From: Stutzerimonas zhaodongensis
Lineage (GTDB): Bacteria > Pseudomonadota > Gammaproteobacteria > Pseudomonadales > Pseudomonadaceae
Reading direction: 5' to 3'
Assembly: GCF_003696365.1 (NCBI RefSeq)
Contig: NZ_RFFM01000001.1
Coordinates: forward strand, 124,001 to 188,000
Length of the DNA stretch: 64,000 nucleotides
Below, one piece after another: positions 20,207 through 29,142 of the stretch. Position 1 is the stretch's first letter, and every line of letters begins with the position of its first letter. The position numbers were made by a program, and so were the translations under genes. The notes beneath the pieces are model-generated. The model saw nothing but the letters and a program-made list of their open reading frames with translations, ran no database searches and was not told the DNA's origin.

Positions 20207-20539
20207 GGTTGTATCCCATGTTGCAGGCGGAGCGGATGGCGAATGGCCTGTTGTGGCAGCTTTAGGCAGATCCTATCAGGTCCGACCCTATGATCGCGCT
20301 TCGGTTTACCCTGCCGAAGTGTCGGGCAAGATGTGAGGAACGACCCATCCCTAAGTAATTTGTTACAGGCGGGCGCGAACTATCATTGCCAGACGGCCTC
20401 CATAGGCGTGCGAGCCGGGCAAACGATTCCGGTATGCACGCGTCGCGGTCGATATCCTAGGCCGCTGATTACCGGCGCTTCTTGATACTCAGCCCGTTCG
20501 GGCCCTGCCGATCCGTTCCTTTTCCATCGCTGCGAGATT
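20207..20539. other. Divergent intergenic region, MCE operon / VanZ-like gene
   Basis: 333 bases between divergent genes. I see no gene, tRNA or strong hairpin. A TTGTTA hexamer followed 15 bases later by TATCAT (about 20360-20387, plus strand) is promoter-like but has a short spacer. Both promoters must lie here. Confidence 0.45.
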
Positions 20540-20959
20540 TTGCGTTTGCCTATCAATTATTTGCGTGTACTGCCGTTCCTCGTCGTTCTGGCAGTAATTC
20601 TGTTCAGCGGCTTGCGCCCCGAGCCGGTGCCTCAAGTTTTCGACCAACAGGACAAGTTGCATCACATGCTCGGCTTTGCCGCGCTGATCTTTACCCTGCG
20701 GCTGGCCTTTCCGCAGTGGCGCGTATTCTGGTGCATTGCGTTGAGCCTTGGCGCCGCCACGCTGATCGAGCTGGGTCAGAGCCTGCTCCCCAATCGTCAG
20801 GCATCGATGGGCGACATGGTGGCCAATGCTGCAGGCGTGCTGCTGGGCTGGGGCTGCTCGCATCTGGCATACATCTGGTATCTACGGCGCATCGGTGTAA
20901 CCACCGCTCCTGAAACGACCGAATCTGGCGAGCGTTTAGGGAGTTCCGCTCGGCCCTGA
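20540..20959 (+). CDS. VanZ-like family membrane protein
   Basis: A 139-residue protein with four hydrophobic segments (about residues 9-24, 42-60, 65-85 and 93-115). It has the VanZ-like pattern: DKLHHMLGFAALIFTL after the first helix, ATLIELGQSLLPNRQASMGDM, then AANAAGVLLGW-like VANAAGVLLGWG. In enterococci VanZ gives low-level teicoplanin resistance; the role of such short bacterial relatives is unknown. The start is taken as TTG at 20540; no ATG lies in the right place and another TTG is six bases later. The Ser/Glu-rich C-terminal tail is not conserved. Confidence 0.75.
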   Translation: MRLPINYLRVLPFLVVLAVILFSGLRPEPVPQVFDQQDKLHHMLGFAALIFTLRLAFPQWRVFWCIALSLGAATLIELGQSLLPNRQASMGDMVANAAGVLLGWGCSHLAYIWYLRRIGVTTAPETTESGERLGSSARP

Positions 20960-21120
20960 ACGCTGCCGATGCCGCTAGCTCGCTTCGTTAGCCATCGAGC
21001 GCTGGCTATCGAGCACCTGCGTGTTGTCGATAAGTGCACAGCTGTCGGCGGTCAATCTCCGTCACCAACTTTTTGGTCTGGTTGCGGGTCACACCAACTG
21101 GACCCTCGACGGAGCTGCGA

Positions 21121-21750
21121 ATGATCTGGCGCCCACTGTCATTGATGCTGGGCCTGGCCACGCTGGCGGCGGTATGGCTGGGGCCTCTGCCTGCGATGGC
21201 TGATCAGCTTTTCGTTTGCCACATGGTGATGCATGTGATGGTCGTCGCGGTTGCGGCACCGTTGCTGGCCATCGGCATTGCGGGTGGTCGAATGGATGTA
21301 TCCAGCCGTATCCCAGTGCTCTTCTCACCAATCCTGGCTTCGGTGGTCGAACTCTTCGTGGTATGGGCTTGGCACGTTCCAGCGCTGCACCATACGGCAC
21401 GGACTTCCCTGGCAGCTCAGGTTCTGGAGCAGGCCAGCTATCTGGTGGTCGGTTTGCTGGTCTGGCTTGCAGCGTTCGGCAGCGTCCGGCATCAGCGCCC
21501 GCTTGCCGGTATCGCCGGACTGCTTCTGACATCCATGCACATGACGTTGCTCGGTGTATTGCTGGCAATGTCCGGCAAAGTGCTCTTCGAACATACCGGT
21601 TCGGCACTGGCTGGGTTGAGCCCTCTCGAAGACCAGCAGATGGGTGGCGTGATCATGCTGATATTCGGCGGCACCGCCTACCTGCTTGGCGGGCTCTGCC
21701 TGTTGGCCGGTCTGCTGCGAGATAAAAGCGAGACGGTTACCGCGGGCTAA
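21121..21750 (+). CDS. Cytochrome c oxidase assembly protein, CtaG_caa3 family
   Basis: A 209-residue polytopic membrane protein with about six helices. It carries family features FVCHMVMHVMVVAVAAPLLAIG (paired His in HMVMH), WAWHVPALHH, and TSMHMTLLGVLLAMS. The spaced His residues fit a copper-handling role in cytochrome oxidase assembly, as for caa3-type CtaG proteins; copper delivery is inferred. The ATG at 21121 has GGAG seven bases upstream. It stands alone about 160 bases after the VanZ-like gene, with no oxidase structural genes in the window. Confidence 0.85.
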   Translation: MIWRPLSLMLGLATLAAVWLGPLPAMADQLFVCHMVMHVMVVAVAAPLLAIGIAGGRMDVSSRIPVLFSPILASVVELFVVWAWHVPALHHTARTSLAAQVLEQASYLVVGLLVWLAAFGSVRHQRPLAGIAGLLLTSMHMTLLGVLLAMSGKVLFEHTGSALAGLSPLEDQQMGGVIMLIFGGTAYLLGGLCLLAGLLRDKSETVTAG

Positions 21751-21960
21751 CATCGAGCCGGCCCCGAAGCGGCGCCGCATCGTTGTAGCGAACACAGAGA
21801 CGTCTATTCGCAACACCTGAATGGGTGATCGGTGACACTGTCATATTGCCCTGGACAGGCGATCCAGGGTTTTTCGCAGGAGTCAGCTCAATAGCCATCC
21901 GGCTTGCGCTCGGTTGCCGCGCCGCGACCGCTGCACGCGGGTATGACGCTTTGGAGCGTG

Positions 21961-21990
21961 GAGAGAAAGCGTCACCCGTTCCGGTGACGC
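21961..21990 (-). terminator. Terminator of the flippase-pyruvyltransferase cassette
   Basis: A GCGTCACC/GGTGACGC stem (21969-21976 with 21983-21990, six-base loop) is followed on the minus strand by TTTCTCTC. It lies nine bases past the stop of the pyruvyltransferase gene and marks the end of that operon. Confidence 0.75.
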
Positions 21991-21998
21991 CTGAACCG

Positions 21999-23171
21999 TC
22001 AGGCTGCGCCCGCTGACGGGCGGCTACGCTGGCACTGATCGATCACCTCGAAGACCTGCTGCCACATCTGCTCGGATTGCTCCTTGAGCTGGGCGGTACG
22101 AGTCTGAATCAGCGCGGCGATCCTCGCGCTGTCGTCAGTGACCAGGTCGAGCTTGCGCTTGATCTCTGCTTCATCGCCTGTGACCTGCACCAAGCCTTCA
22201 GGGAAGCCGTAATCCTCGAACAGCATCTGGTACTTGTGGCTCCAGCCCGTGGCCAACGCCGGTACACCTTGAGACAGTGCGCTGACCAGGCCGTGGAAGC
22301 GGCTGCCCAGGGTGCCACTGCAGGCACCGAGGATGCCTTTGATCTCCAGCGGACCACTCTCACGAACGATCGGAATGCCGCCGACTGCCGCTGAAAGCTT
22401 CTCGGCGAGGGCCAGATCACCTTTGCCTTCGTGCACCAGCACGAATGGCTTGGCGCCTTTTTCCAGCAGGTAGCGGGTGCAGGTGATCAGGAAGGGCAGG
22501 TAGGCATCACGCGTCTGCTGATCTGTCTTGTCGAGCATCCGGCAATTGGGAACGATACAGAAGCGATTCTGTTCGACGTCGAAATCAGCCGGAATCACGC
22601 CGCTGATCAAGTTGGTAAAGTCTGGCGCCTGCTTGATCTTCGCCTGCTCGCCGGTCAATGCGGTCAGATGCTCGTAGGACACTCGCTCGCGCGGGAAGAC
22701 CAGGTCGACATTCTCCACTACGGTCTTCATGGCCGCCTGGATCTTGTCGGTAGTGAACGGCCCCAGGGCCTGCGGCAACAGGATCACGCGGGTGCCATTC
22801 TTCTTCCAGGTCTTTGCCGACTGCGCAAGCTCGACGCTTGGCTCGTCTCCCCATTGGTCGCTGTAGGCGAAGCCGGCCGCGTCGATGACCACATCGACTT
22901 CCTTATCGAGCACCACACCGTACATTTCACGCAGCGGCCGTGGTGCGAAATTGGCGAGGTTGCCCCACTGGATACCGTAGCGCCACAGGGAAGCCTTGGG
23001 ATAGAAGCCCAGTTGCACCAGCTTGCGGAACGGGTGATCGGATTTCTCGGTGGTTGGAGCCATGACGAAGGTAGCGTCTGGATACCGGGTTTTCAGCTTC
23101 TGCAGTGCTGCATGCAACATCAGCTCGGCGCCTTTATTGACGAATCCTGCCTTTCTGATCTCGATAATCAT
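21999..23171 (-). CDS. Polysaccharide pyruvyl transferase family protein
   Basis: A 390-residue protein of the PS_pyruv_trans superfamily (GT-B-like fold). The N-terminal part has IRKAGFVNKGAELMLHAAL, similar to the NxGD-type start of the family, and the C-terminal part carries LGSRFHGLVSALSQGVPAL, the family's SRxHG...GvP signature. Such enzymes add pyruvyl ketals to glycans from phosphoenolpyruvate, or perform related steps in glycan assembly. It is the last gene of the cassette, eight bases past the nitroreductase-like gene. There are no signal peptide or membrane segments. The acceptor glycan is unknown. Confidence 0.88.
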   Translation of the reverse strand: MIIEIRKAGFVNKGAELMLHAALQKLKTRYPDATFVMAPTTEKSDHPFRKLVQLGFYPKASLWRYGIQWGNLANFAPRPLREMYGVVLDKEVDVVIDAAGFAYSDQWGDEPSVELAQSAKTWKKNGTRVILLPQALGPFTTDKIQAAMKTVVENVDLVFPRERVSYEHLTALTGEQAKIKQAPDFTNLISGVIPADFDVEQNRFCIVPNCRMLDKTDQQTRDAYLPFLITCTRYLLEKGAKPFVLVHEGKGDLALAEKLSAAVGGIPIVRESGPLEIKGILGACSGTLGSRFHGLVSALSQGVPALATGWSHKYQMLFEDYGFPEGLVQVTGDEAEIKRKLDLVTDDSARIAALIQTRTAQLKEQSEQMWQQVFEVIDQCQRSRPSAGAA

Positions 23172-23179
23172 CGCTTACC

Positions 23180-24238
23180 TCACTTAAAAACAATCAAGTC
23201 TTGCTCGGTTTTCTTGTCCGAAAACGGTATCCCTCCCGTTGGATCGGCGTAGCCCACCGCGAGCAGCATCACTGTGCGCTCGTGGTAGGCCAGTTCCAGT
23301 TTCTTCGCCAGGCGGCGCTCGGCCTCCTCGATGTCCGGCCAGTTGATCGGACAGGTGGAGAGCCCGAGGCTTTCGAAGGCCAGCATCAGCTGCATGGCTG
23401 CCAGTGACCCGTCGATATAAATGACGTGCCGGTCGCGTGCTTCGGGATAGGCGCCGAGGTCGCCCACCACCGCGATCACGCACGGCAGATTGTCGTGGAA
23501 GCCACCGGTCCCACCGGCGCACTGAGCGATGTCGGCTGCCTTCGCAGCGTCGTTGCTGACATAAAAGCGAAACGGCTGGCGGTTGCACGCCGAAGGGGCG
23601 AGCGTAGCGGCGCGCACTGCCTGTTCGATCAGTTCGTTGCTGACGGGTTTATCCTGATACCAGCGCACCGAGCGGCGGCGACGGAACAGCACCATCAGCT
23701 GCTCGTAGCTGACCGGGCATTCAGGCAGGTCGCTGTGCGGGTAGGGCACGCAGCGGTTTGGGTCATCGGCGCGCTGGGTGCCGGAAAACTCACGTCGGGC
23801 CGAATCGATCCGCGGGGTGCTTTGAACTGCCGAGAAGTAATCGGTGAGTACGTCGTTCGCCCAGCGCTGCTGCCCTGTCACGACGCCTGCATGGGTCGCG
23901 TCGGCAAAGCAGCGCACGGTCGGACCGATGTAATCCTCGGCAAAGGTGCTGCGCCGCGGGCGCATGATCAAGCCCTTTTCCAGACGGTGTACGTTGCGGC
24001 GCAAGAAGGCATCGTTCTCGCCCTTGCTCTGCATCAGCCGGGCAAATTGCAGACGGCCCAGCAGCACCGCACGGTGCTCGCGATCGAATTCCCGGCTGAT
24101 CAGGCAGTAGTAAAGCGAGGCCATAAACCCGTTGCTGGAGAACATTCTGACCATGCCCAGGCGAGTATTGTCCCGGGCGGCCTTGAGCACGTCTTTGACC
24201 GGCTCCGGCAATATGCGAACGAGGGACTTCAAACTCAT
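23180..24238 (-). CDS. Nitroreductase-like flavoprotein with N-terminal extension
   Basis: A 352-residue protein. The C-terminal half (from about residue 178) is a nitroreductase fold: FRRRRSVRWYQDKPV, ATLAPSACNRQPFRFYV, and LAFESLGLSTCPINWPD, which are FMN-binding and dimer segments. The first 175 residues are an extension not found in ordinary 200-residue nitroreductases and contain RRNVHRLEKGLIMRPRR. Proteins of this build occur in surface-polysaccharide clusters, where their reaction is not established. It overlaps the flippase gene by four bases and precedes the pyruvyltransferase by eight, so it belongs to that pathway. Redox modification of a sugar or lipid-linked intermediate is a guess. 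Confidence 0.82.
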   Translation of the reverse strand: MSLKSLVRILPEPVKDVLKAARDNTRLGMVRMFSSNGFMASLYYCLISREFDREHRAVLLGRLQFARLMQSKGENDAFLRRNVHRLEKGLIMRPRRSTFAEDYIGPTVRCFADATHAGVVTGQQRWANDVLTDYFSAVQSTPRIDSARREFSGTQRADDPNRCVPYPHSDLPECPVSYEQLMVLFRRRRSVRWYQDKPVSNELIEQAVRAATLAPSACNRQPFRFYVSNDAAKAADIAQCAGGTGGFHDNLPCVIAVVGDLGAYPEARDRHVIYIDGSLAAMQLMLAFESLGLSTCPINWPDIEEAERRLAKKLELAYHERTVMLLAVGYADPTGGIPFSDKKTEQDLIVFK

Positions 24239-25563
24239 CGGGTGACTCCTACAGCGTTGATTGCATAACGGACTGGACTGAAGATCGACTTGGTCATCAT
24301 GTAAAACACCGGCCGGGTCTTCTTGTGCACCAGTAATGCGGCGTACGAGGCGATGGCATACGAGATGAGGGTCGCCATTGCTGCACCCTCGCCGCCGTAA
24401 CGCGGGATCAGCAGCATGTTCAGGCCAATATTCGCCAATGCCCCGAGGCCCTGGGTGATCAGCGAGAACATCAGCGCACCCTCGATCAGGATCCAGCGAC
24501 TGAAGGCCGCGCGCATGAAAATGAACACGCCCGCCCAGATATGGATGGTGAGGATGGAGGCGGAGTTCTGGTATTCATTGCCGAATAGCAGTGCAATCAG
24601 AGGTCCGGCGACGAGTGACACCAGTACAGCCACGAATATGGCGAGGATGAAGAGCACATCGAACAGCTGCTGGAAGCGCTGGTTGAAGCGAGCCGGATCG
24701 GCCTCATGCAACTTGATCAGCTTGGGAAAGAACGATGCGACGATTGCAGTAGGCAGGAAGTACCAGGCTTCGGACAGCTGCGCGGCGACGGCATAAACGC
24801 CCACTTCCTCCGCACCTATCATCCACTTGAGCATGACCTGATCGATCTTCATGTAGACGACCGCGAATATAGACCCGAGGTAAATGATCCAGCCTTGGCT
24901 GAGCAGCTCCTTGGCCTTGGCGAAACTGGCCTTCCAGGTCGTCAGCGAGACCGCTGTAGTGCCTTTGTAAAGCAGCGCCAGGATCAACGCGGCGAGCATG
25001 AACTGCGCCGTGTGGGCGAACGCGAAAGCCACAACACCTGCGCCGCTGAGTACCAGCGCCACCTTGATGCCGGCCGCAATTACAAGGGAGGTCGACTTTG
25101 CGATGGCCGGGTACTTGGCCTGGACCTGCGACTGGAACCAATACTCCACCACATCGAAGGTCTGGAAAAAGATGGCGGACGCCACGATCAGCAGCATCCA
25201 GAATTCCGTGCTGCCTATTTCCTCGAACACGAGCGTGTAGATGAGGATCAGCGCATAGCCAATGGCCATGCCGGAGAGCTTCAACATAAAGGTGGTGCCA
25301 AGGGTTTCCGACACCATGTCCGGTTTCTTGACCACCTCACGGACCACCAGACCTGCCAGGCCCATATGGCCTGCCGAAGCGAAAATGGCAGTCATGGAAA
25401 TGGCGTAAGCAAGAATGCCGAATTGCTCGGGTCCCAGATACCGCGCAAGGAGTACAGCCGTGACAAATCCCACGCCGATGTTCAGCAGCCGTTCGGCCAT
25501 CATCCAGGAGGCGTTGAAAAGGTAAAGCTTGAGTTTATCGAAGAGGGATTTGATCGCGGTCAT
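24235..25563 (-). CDS. Oligosaccharide flippase (Wzx/MATE-like)
   Basis: A 442-residue polytopic membrane protein with about 12-14 hydrophobic segments and the polysaccharide-biosynthesis start pattern (WMMAERLLNIGVGFVTAVL, then RYLGPEQFGILAYA). These proteins flip undecaprenyl-linked oligosaccharide units across the inner membrane. The ATG at 25563 is preferred to the TTG just before it and has GGAG about 14 bases upstream. It is first in a three-gene cassette with a nitroreductase-like protein and a pyruvyltransferase, but there is no polymerase or glycosyltransferase alongside, which is unusual. Confidence 0.88.
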   Translation of the reverse strand: MTAIKSLFDKLKLYLFNASWMMAERLLNIGVGFVTAVLLARYLGPEQFGILAYAISMTAIFASAGHMGLAGLVVREVVKKPDMVSETLGTTFMLKLSGMAIGYALILIYTLVFEEIGSTEFWMLLIVASAIFFQTFDVVEYWFQSQVQAKYPAIAKSTSLVIAAGIKVALVLSGAGVVAFAFAHTAQFMLAALILALLYKGTTAVSLTTWKASFAKAKELLSQGWIIYLGSIFAVVYMKIDQVMLKWMIGAEEVGVYAVAAQLSEAWYFLPTAIVASFFPKLIKLHEADPARFNQRFQQLFDVLFILAIFVAVLVSLVAGPLIALLFGNEYQNSASILTIHIWAGVFIFMRAAFSRWILIEGALMFSLITQGLGALANIGLNMLLIPRYGGEGAAMATLISYAIASYAALLVHKKTRPVFYMMTKSIFSPVRYAINAVGVTR

Positions 25564-26143
25564 CAAGTGGCCTGGCTCCTGAAGGCTGCTGGCTCCGTAA
25601 TGGCAGTCAATTGCCTAATCTTTTTGCGCTGGAGTGTGGCGACGCATAGCTGACCGCGCGATGTCCCTCATGTTCCGGATAGATCCGATCTAAAACGTAT
25701 CGAAACGGTTACCAAGAGCCACGTATGGCTATTGGCTATTTGCGTCTAGACCGCGCGTTGCGCAGGTTTTGCCTTAAATAACCTCTATCTGGAGAAAACC
25801 GCCGGGCCATCAAACCAATGAGCACTTAGCTCAACTGCCGGCCTCGGTGAGTCTGCCGATCTGAAGTGAAGAGGAGGTGACCTGAAAGCTGGGTGCTTAA
25901 TCCGTGGTGGCCTTTTCATTGCAAAAGTTGAACTTTTGCCATCATGGCAGTTCATACCCATGCTGCCGATGCTGGCCGCTCCCTGACCCGCCCCGCCGCG
26001 TCATGGATCGCCTAGCACGGCGCCCAGCCCGAGACGTTTGGGTTGTGGTATGGCTGCCGCGAAGGATCTCGCAAGCGTCAGGGTCGGCGTTTAGGAATGC
26101 TGCTTGGAGCGGCGAAAAAGGACAGGACTCAGCCCAAACAGAA
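25564..26143. other. Long non-coding stretch before the flippase gene
   Basis: About 580 bases with no supported gene, between the flippase start and a strong terminator at 26144. Composition drops in GC at 25600-25800 relative to neighbours. It contains a perfect 8-bp dyad GCAAAAGT-TGA-ACTTTTGC (25921-25939) and a GAGGAGGTGACC stretch (25870-25881) without a following open frame. I found no ops/JUMPstart element and no tRNA-like repeat. It must hold the cassette promoter. Confidence 0.6.
25921..25939. repeat. Inverted repeat GCAAAAGT-TGA-ACTTTTGC
   Basis: Perfect 8-bp arms around a three-base centre, 358 bases upstream of the flippase start. AT-rich arms suit an operator for a dimeric regulator better than a terminator, since no T run follows. 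Function unknown. Confidence 0.5.
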
Positions 26144-26176
26144 AAGCCCCGCATCGTTTGATGCGGGGCTTTTTTG
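26144..26176 (+). terminator. Strong rho-independent terminator
   Basis: A 12-bp stem (AAGCCCCGCATC paired with GATGCGGGGCTT, loop GTTT) is followed by a T run on the plus strand, with an A run before it, so it can also act on the minus strand. No plus-strand gene lies directly upstream in this stretch, which makes the purpose unclear; it may end an unrecognised plus-strand transcript. Confidence 0.8.
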
Positions 26177-26246
26177 TTTGCGTTGCTAAATCATTACCAC
26201 GTTACTGGCTACGACATTACGAGACTGCAGGAGCAACAGTCAGAAA

Positions 26247-26275
26247 CGAAAAAGGCCCACCTTGCGGTGAGCCTT
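26247..26275 (-). terminator. Terminator of tRNA-Thr
   Basis: On the minus strand a stem AAGGCTCACC/GGTGGGCCTT with one internal mismatch and a GCAA loop is followed by TTTTTCG. It lies 15 bases past the 3' end of the tRNA and suits termination of the tRNA transcript. Confidence 0.75.
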
Positions 26276-26289
26276 CTTCGTGTTTCGTA

Positions 26290-26365
<76 letters not shown>

Positions 26366-26440
26366 TAAAAGATGGGCGCCATTATAGCCATAGTTCGCGG
26401 CGAGTAAACTGTTTGTTGCCAGTTGTTTGCATGACTTCTC

Positions 26441-27703
26441 TCAAGTAGTTGCGCGAGGGGCGTCGAGCTCGGCAATGATCATCAGATTGCGTGGGGTCAG
26501 GCTGGCTGGACAGAAGGTGCCAAGCTGGATGGCATAACCGTTTTCGGCGAGCAACAATGCGCGGTCGAGCAACAGCCACAGCTCCAGTGGCCGCCGGAAC
26601 AGGCCGCGCACCAGTTCCAGATTGCGTACCTCGGCAAGGCGCTGCCAGCCATCTCGTTCAAGGGCGTGCCAATCCCGAGCTGGCGGCTCGCGTAGTTCTT
26701 TCTTTGCTGCCAGGTCACGGCAGTAGGCCTCGAAGGTTTTTTTCAGCCAACTGCCAGGTAGTGAGGGTGTGGGTAGATATTCGTCTTTTCCACGCAAGTC
26801 GCGTTGAAGCAGATCAAAACCGAGACGCCAGGCCATCGACTGGTCTCGCAAGCGGCGTTCACGTGCACCAGCTGTAACCGTTTCGCTCAACGGCAGGCCG
26901 AGGTCGTCGCGGGATAATTTCAGGGCCGAGGCCGCAGCTGTGTTGGACAGGGGTACATAGCGCTCGGTCTGGATGCGGTTGTAGCAACAGGGCGCGATAG
27001 CCAGCTGTGCACAGCGGCGCTCGATGCTTAGCTTTATCAATCGCGCGTGCAGATCGCCGCACGCATGCAGCGCTACTGGCGTGATGTTCGGGCCGAGTAG
27101 CTCAGTCACCTCGTCACTCATGACGTCCTGTTGCCGGTGCCCGGCATCTATGCCAAGGCGTCGGCTCAGATGAGCGCCGGACGCTACCAGTGCCGGGTCC
27201 CACTCAAGGCATGTCAGGGTGCCGCTGCGGCGTACGAGATGGCGGCCCAGATGGCCCTTGCCTGCACACCAGTCAAGCCAGTGCAGGGGAGATTCCTGAA
27301 ACGTCAAGGCCGAGTCGAACGCCTGGATCTGTTGCCATTTGCGGCCGGGAATGTCGACCGAATGGCGAGCGTCGGGCGCTTCAGTGAGCGCGTGGGGGAG
27401 CTCATCCACCAACCCCAGTTCACTCGCCTGTGCCGCCAGTGCAGGAAAAGGGGCGGGCGCCCTGAGCGTTTCGGGGCAGTTATGCACGGCCTCGGCATCG
27501 TCAAGCGAGCGATTGCGCAGCCAAAGAGCCAGCTCGGGATGAGCCAATTCCCAGTCGAGCTGGAGGTGGGTAAAGGGCCGTGGTCGCCACAACGCCTGGT
27601 GCTTCAACAGGAAGGAGTCGAGCTGTTGAAAGCGCTCGGCAAGCATGGCGTGGCGGGTCAGGTCAGTTGGCATTGGCTGGCAGGAAAGAAGGTTTGCCGA
27701 CAT
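26441..27703 (-). CDS. SAM-dependent methyltransferase (GSTCD/Methyltransf_32-like)
   Basis: A 420-residue cytoplasmic protein. The methyltransferase core is central, with the SAM loop WLDWCAGKGHLGRHLVRR at about residue 145, an acidic residue at the end of the next strand (LTCLEWDPALV), then VALHACGDLHARL and IAPCCYNRI. The Cys-Cys-Tyr-Asn motif resembles Methyltransf_32 proteins related to the human GSTCD C-terminal domain. Those may act on RNA; the substrate is not known here. The start may be 27703 or the ATG at 27673; neither has a clear ribosome site. It stands between tRNA-Thr and the second TRAP operon. Confidence 0.78.
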   Translation of the reverse strand: MSANLLSCQPMPTDLTRHAMLAERFQQLDSFLLKHQALWRPRPFTHLQLDWELAHPELALWLRNRSLDDAEAVHNCPETLRAPAPFPALAAQASELGLVDELPHALTEAPDARHSVDIPGRKWQQIQAFDSALTFQESPLHWLDWCAGKGHLGRHLVRRSGTLTCLEWDPALVASGAHLSRRLGIDAGHRQQDVMSDEVTELLGPNITPVALHACGDLHARLIKLSIERRCAQLAIAPCCYNRIQTERYVPLSNTAAASALKLSRDDLGLPLSETVTAGARERRLRDQSMAWRLGFDLLQRDLRGKDEYLPTPSLPGSWLKKTFEAYCRDLAAKKELREPPARDWHALERDGWQRLAEVRNLELVRGLFRRPLELWLLLDRALLLAENGYAIQLGTFCPASLTPRNLMIIAELDAPRATT

Positions 27704-27726
27704 GGTCGCTGTAAAAGGCTCTGCCG

Positions 27727-27757
27727 AAAAGCGAGACGCCCGTCGAAACGGGCGTCT
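27727..27757 (-). terminator. Terminator of the second TRAP permease genes
   Basis: A 9-bp stem AGACGCCCG/CGGGCGTCT (27734-27742 with 27749-27757) with a six-base loop is followed on the minus strand by CGCTTTTC. It sits just past the stop of the large permease gene and separates it from the methyltransferase gene. Confidence 0.7.
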
Positions 27758-27765
27758 GCTGGGGT

Positions 27766-29142
27766 CTATTTGCCGTACACCTGCTCTGGGAGCCAGGTCA
27801 CCAGTCCGGGGAACTGGTAGGCAATCACCAGCAACATGATCTGGATCAGAATGAACGGCAATACGCCTTTATAAATAGTGCTGGTAGGTACCGACTTGGG
27901 TGTAACGCCGCGCAGATAGAACAACGCGAATCCGAAGGGCGGTGTGAGGAACGAGGTTTGCAGGTTGAGCGCAATCATTACGCCGAGCCACACTGGGTCC
28001 AGGCCCATGGCCAATAGAACCGGGCCGACGATGGGCACCACCACGAAGGTGATTTCGATGAAGTCCAGGATGAAGCCCAGCAGGAAAATCACCACCATTA
28101 CCAAGAAGAAGGCTCCGAGTACGCCTCCTGGCAATTGTGCGAAGACGTCCTCGATCAGCGCTTCGCCGCCAAACCCGCGGAAGACCAGCGAGAAAAGCGA
28201 CGCCCCAATCAGGATCAGGAACACCATGGCACTGATTTCGGTGGTGCCGTATGCCACTTCTCGCAACTGACCGAAGTTCAGCTTGCCCTTGTAGAAGGCC
28301 AGGATCATTGCACCCAGGGCGCCCAGCGCTGCGGCCTCGGTAGGAGTGGCATAACCGGCGAGAATCGAACCGAGCACGGCGCTGATGAGAAGCAGCGGTG
28401 GCACCAGCGCATTGATCAGCTTGCCCCACTCGATTGGACCGAGTTCTTCTTGCGGAAGGGCAGGCAGCTTTTTCGGTTGCAGGATCGCAACGGCCACAAT
28501 GTAGACGATGTACAAGCCGACCAGCAGCAATCCGGGCAGCAATGCGCCGACGAAAAGATCGCCGACCGATACGGTCTTGGGCGAGAAGATGCCCATTTTC
28601 AGCTGCGCCTGCTGATAGGCGCTGGACATCACGTCACCCAGCAGTACCAGCACGATGGAAGGCGGAATGATTTGACCGAGGGTGCCGGTAGCAGCGAGCG
28701 TTCCGGTGGAAATGGCGGGGTCATACCCGCGGCGCAGCATGGTAGGCAGTGCCAGCAAGCCCATGGTCACGACCGTGGCGCCTACGATTCCCGTGCTGGC
28801 CGCGAGCAACGCACCCACGACACATACCGAAATGGCCAGACCGCCGCGTAGCGTGCCGAACAGGCGGGACATGGATTCGAGCAGATCTTCGGCCACCCGA
28901 CTTTTTTCCAGCATCACCCCCATGAACACGAACAGCGGCACGGCGAGCATGGTCTGGTTGTTCATGATGCCGAACAGGCGGTTCGGCAAGGCGTTCAGGT
29001 ACCCGCCATCGAAGGTGCCAGTGACAATGCCGAGACCGGCGAACAGCAGTGAAACACCACCAAGCGTGAACGCTACCGGGTAGCCGGCCATCAAGGCTGC
29101 GCAGATGCTGACGAACAGCAGTATCGCCATCAACTCAGCCAT
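27766..29142 (-). CDS. TRAP transporter large permease (TakM/FcbT3-like)
   Basis: A 458-residue membrane protein of the TRAP large-permease family, longer than the DctM at 917. It has about 12 hydrophobic segments and conserved loops ATGTLGQIIPPSIVLVLLGD and GYATPTEAAALGALGA, typical of the mannitol/chloroaromatic (FcbT3) branch. With the small permease and the binding protein encoded divergently at 29875 it should import a carboxylic acid using the sodium gradient. It overlaps the small-permease gene by eight bases. A 2-oxoacid or related organic acid substrate is inferred from the binding protein. Confidence 0.92.
   Translation of the reverse strand: MAELMAILLFVSICAALMAGYPVAFTLGGVSLLFAGLGIVTGTFDGGYLNALPNRLFGIMNNQTMLAVPLFVFMGVMLEKSRVAEDLLESMSRLFGTLRGGLAISVCVVGALLAASTGIVGATVVTMGLLALPTMLRRGYDPAISTGTLAATGTLGQIIPPSIVLVLLGDVMSSAYQQAQLKMGIFSPKTVSVGDLFVGALLPGLLLVGLYIVYIVAVAILQPKKLPALPQEELGPIEWGKLINALVPPLLLISAVLGSILAGYATPTEAAALGALGAMILAFYKGKLNFGQLREVAYGTTEISAMVFLILIGASLFSLVFRGFGGEALIEDVFAQLPGGVLGAFFLVMVVIFLLGFILDFIEITFVVVPIVGPVLLAMGLDPVWLGVMIALNLQTSFLTPPFGFALFYLRGVTPKSVPTSTIYKGVLPFILIQIMLLVIAYQFPGLVTWLPEQVYGK

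Noticed and set aside
25564..25900. JUMPstart/ops element before the flippase gene
   Set aside because: I looked for GGCGGTAGC on the minus strand upstream of the flippase and found no match, so RfaH-type control is not supported.
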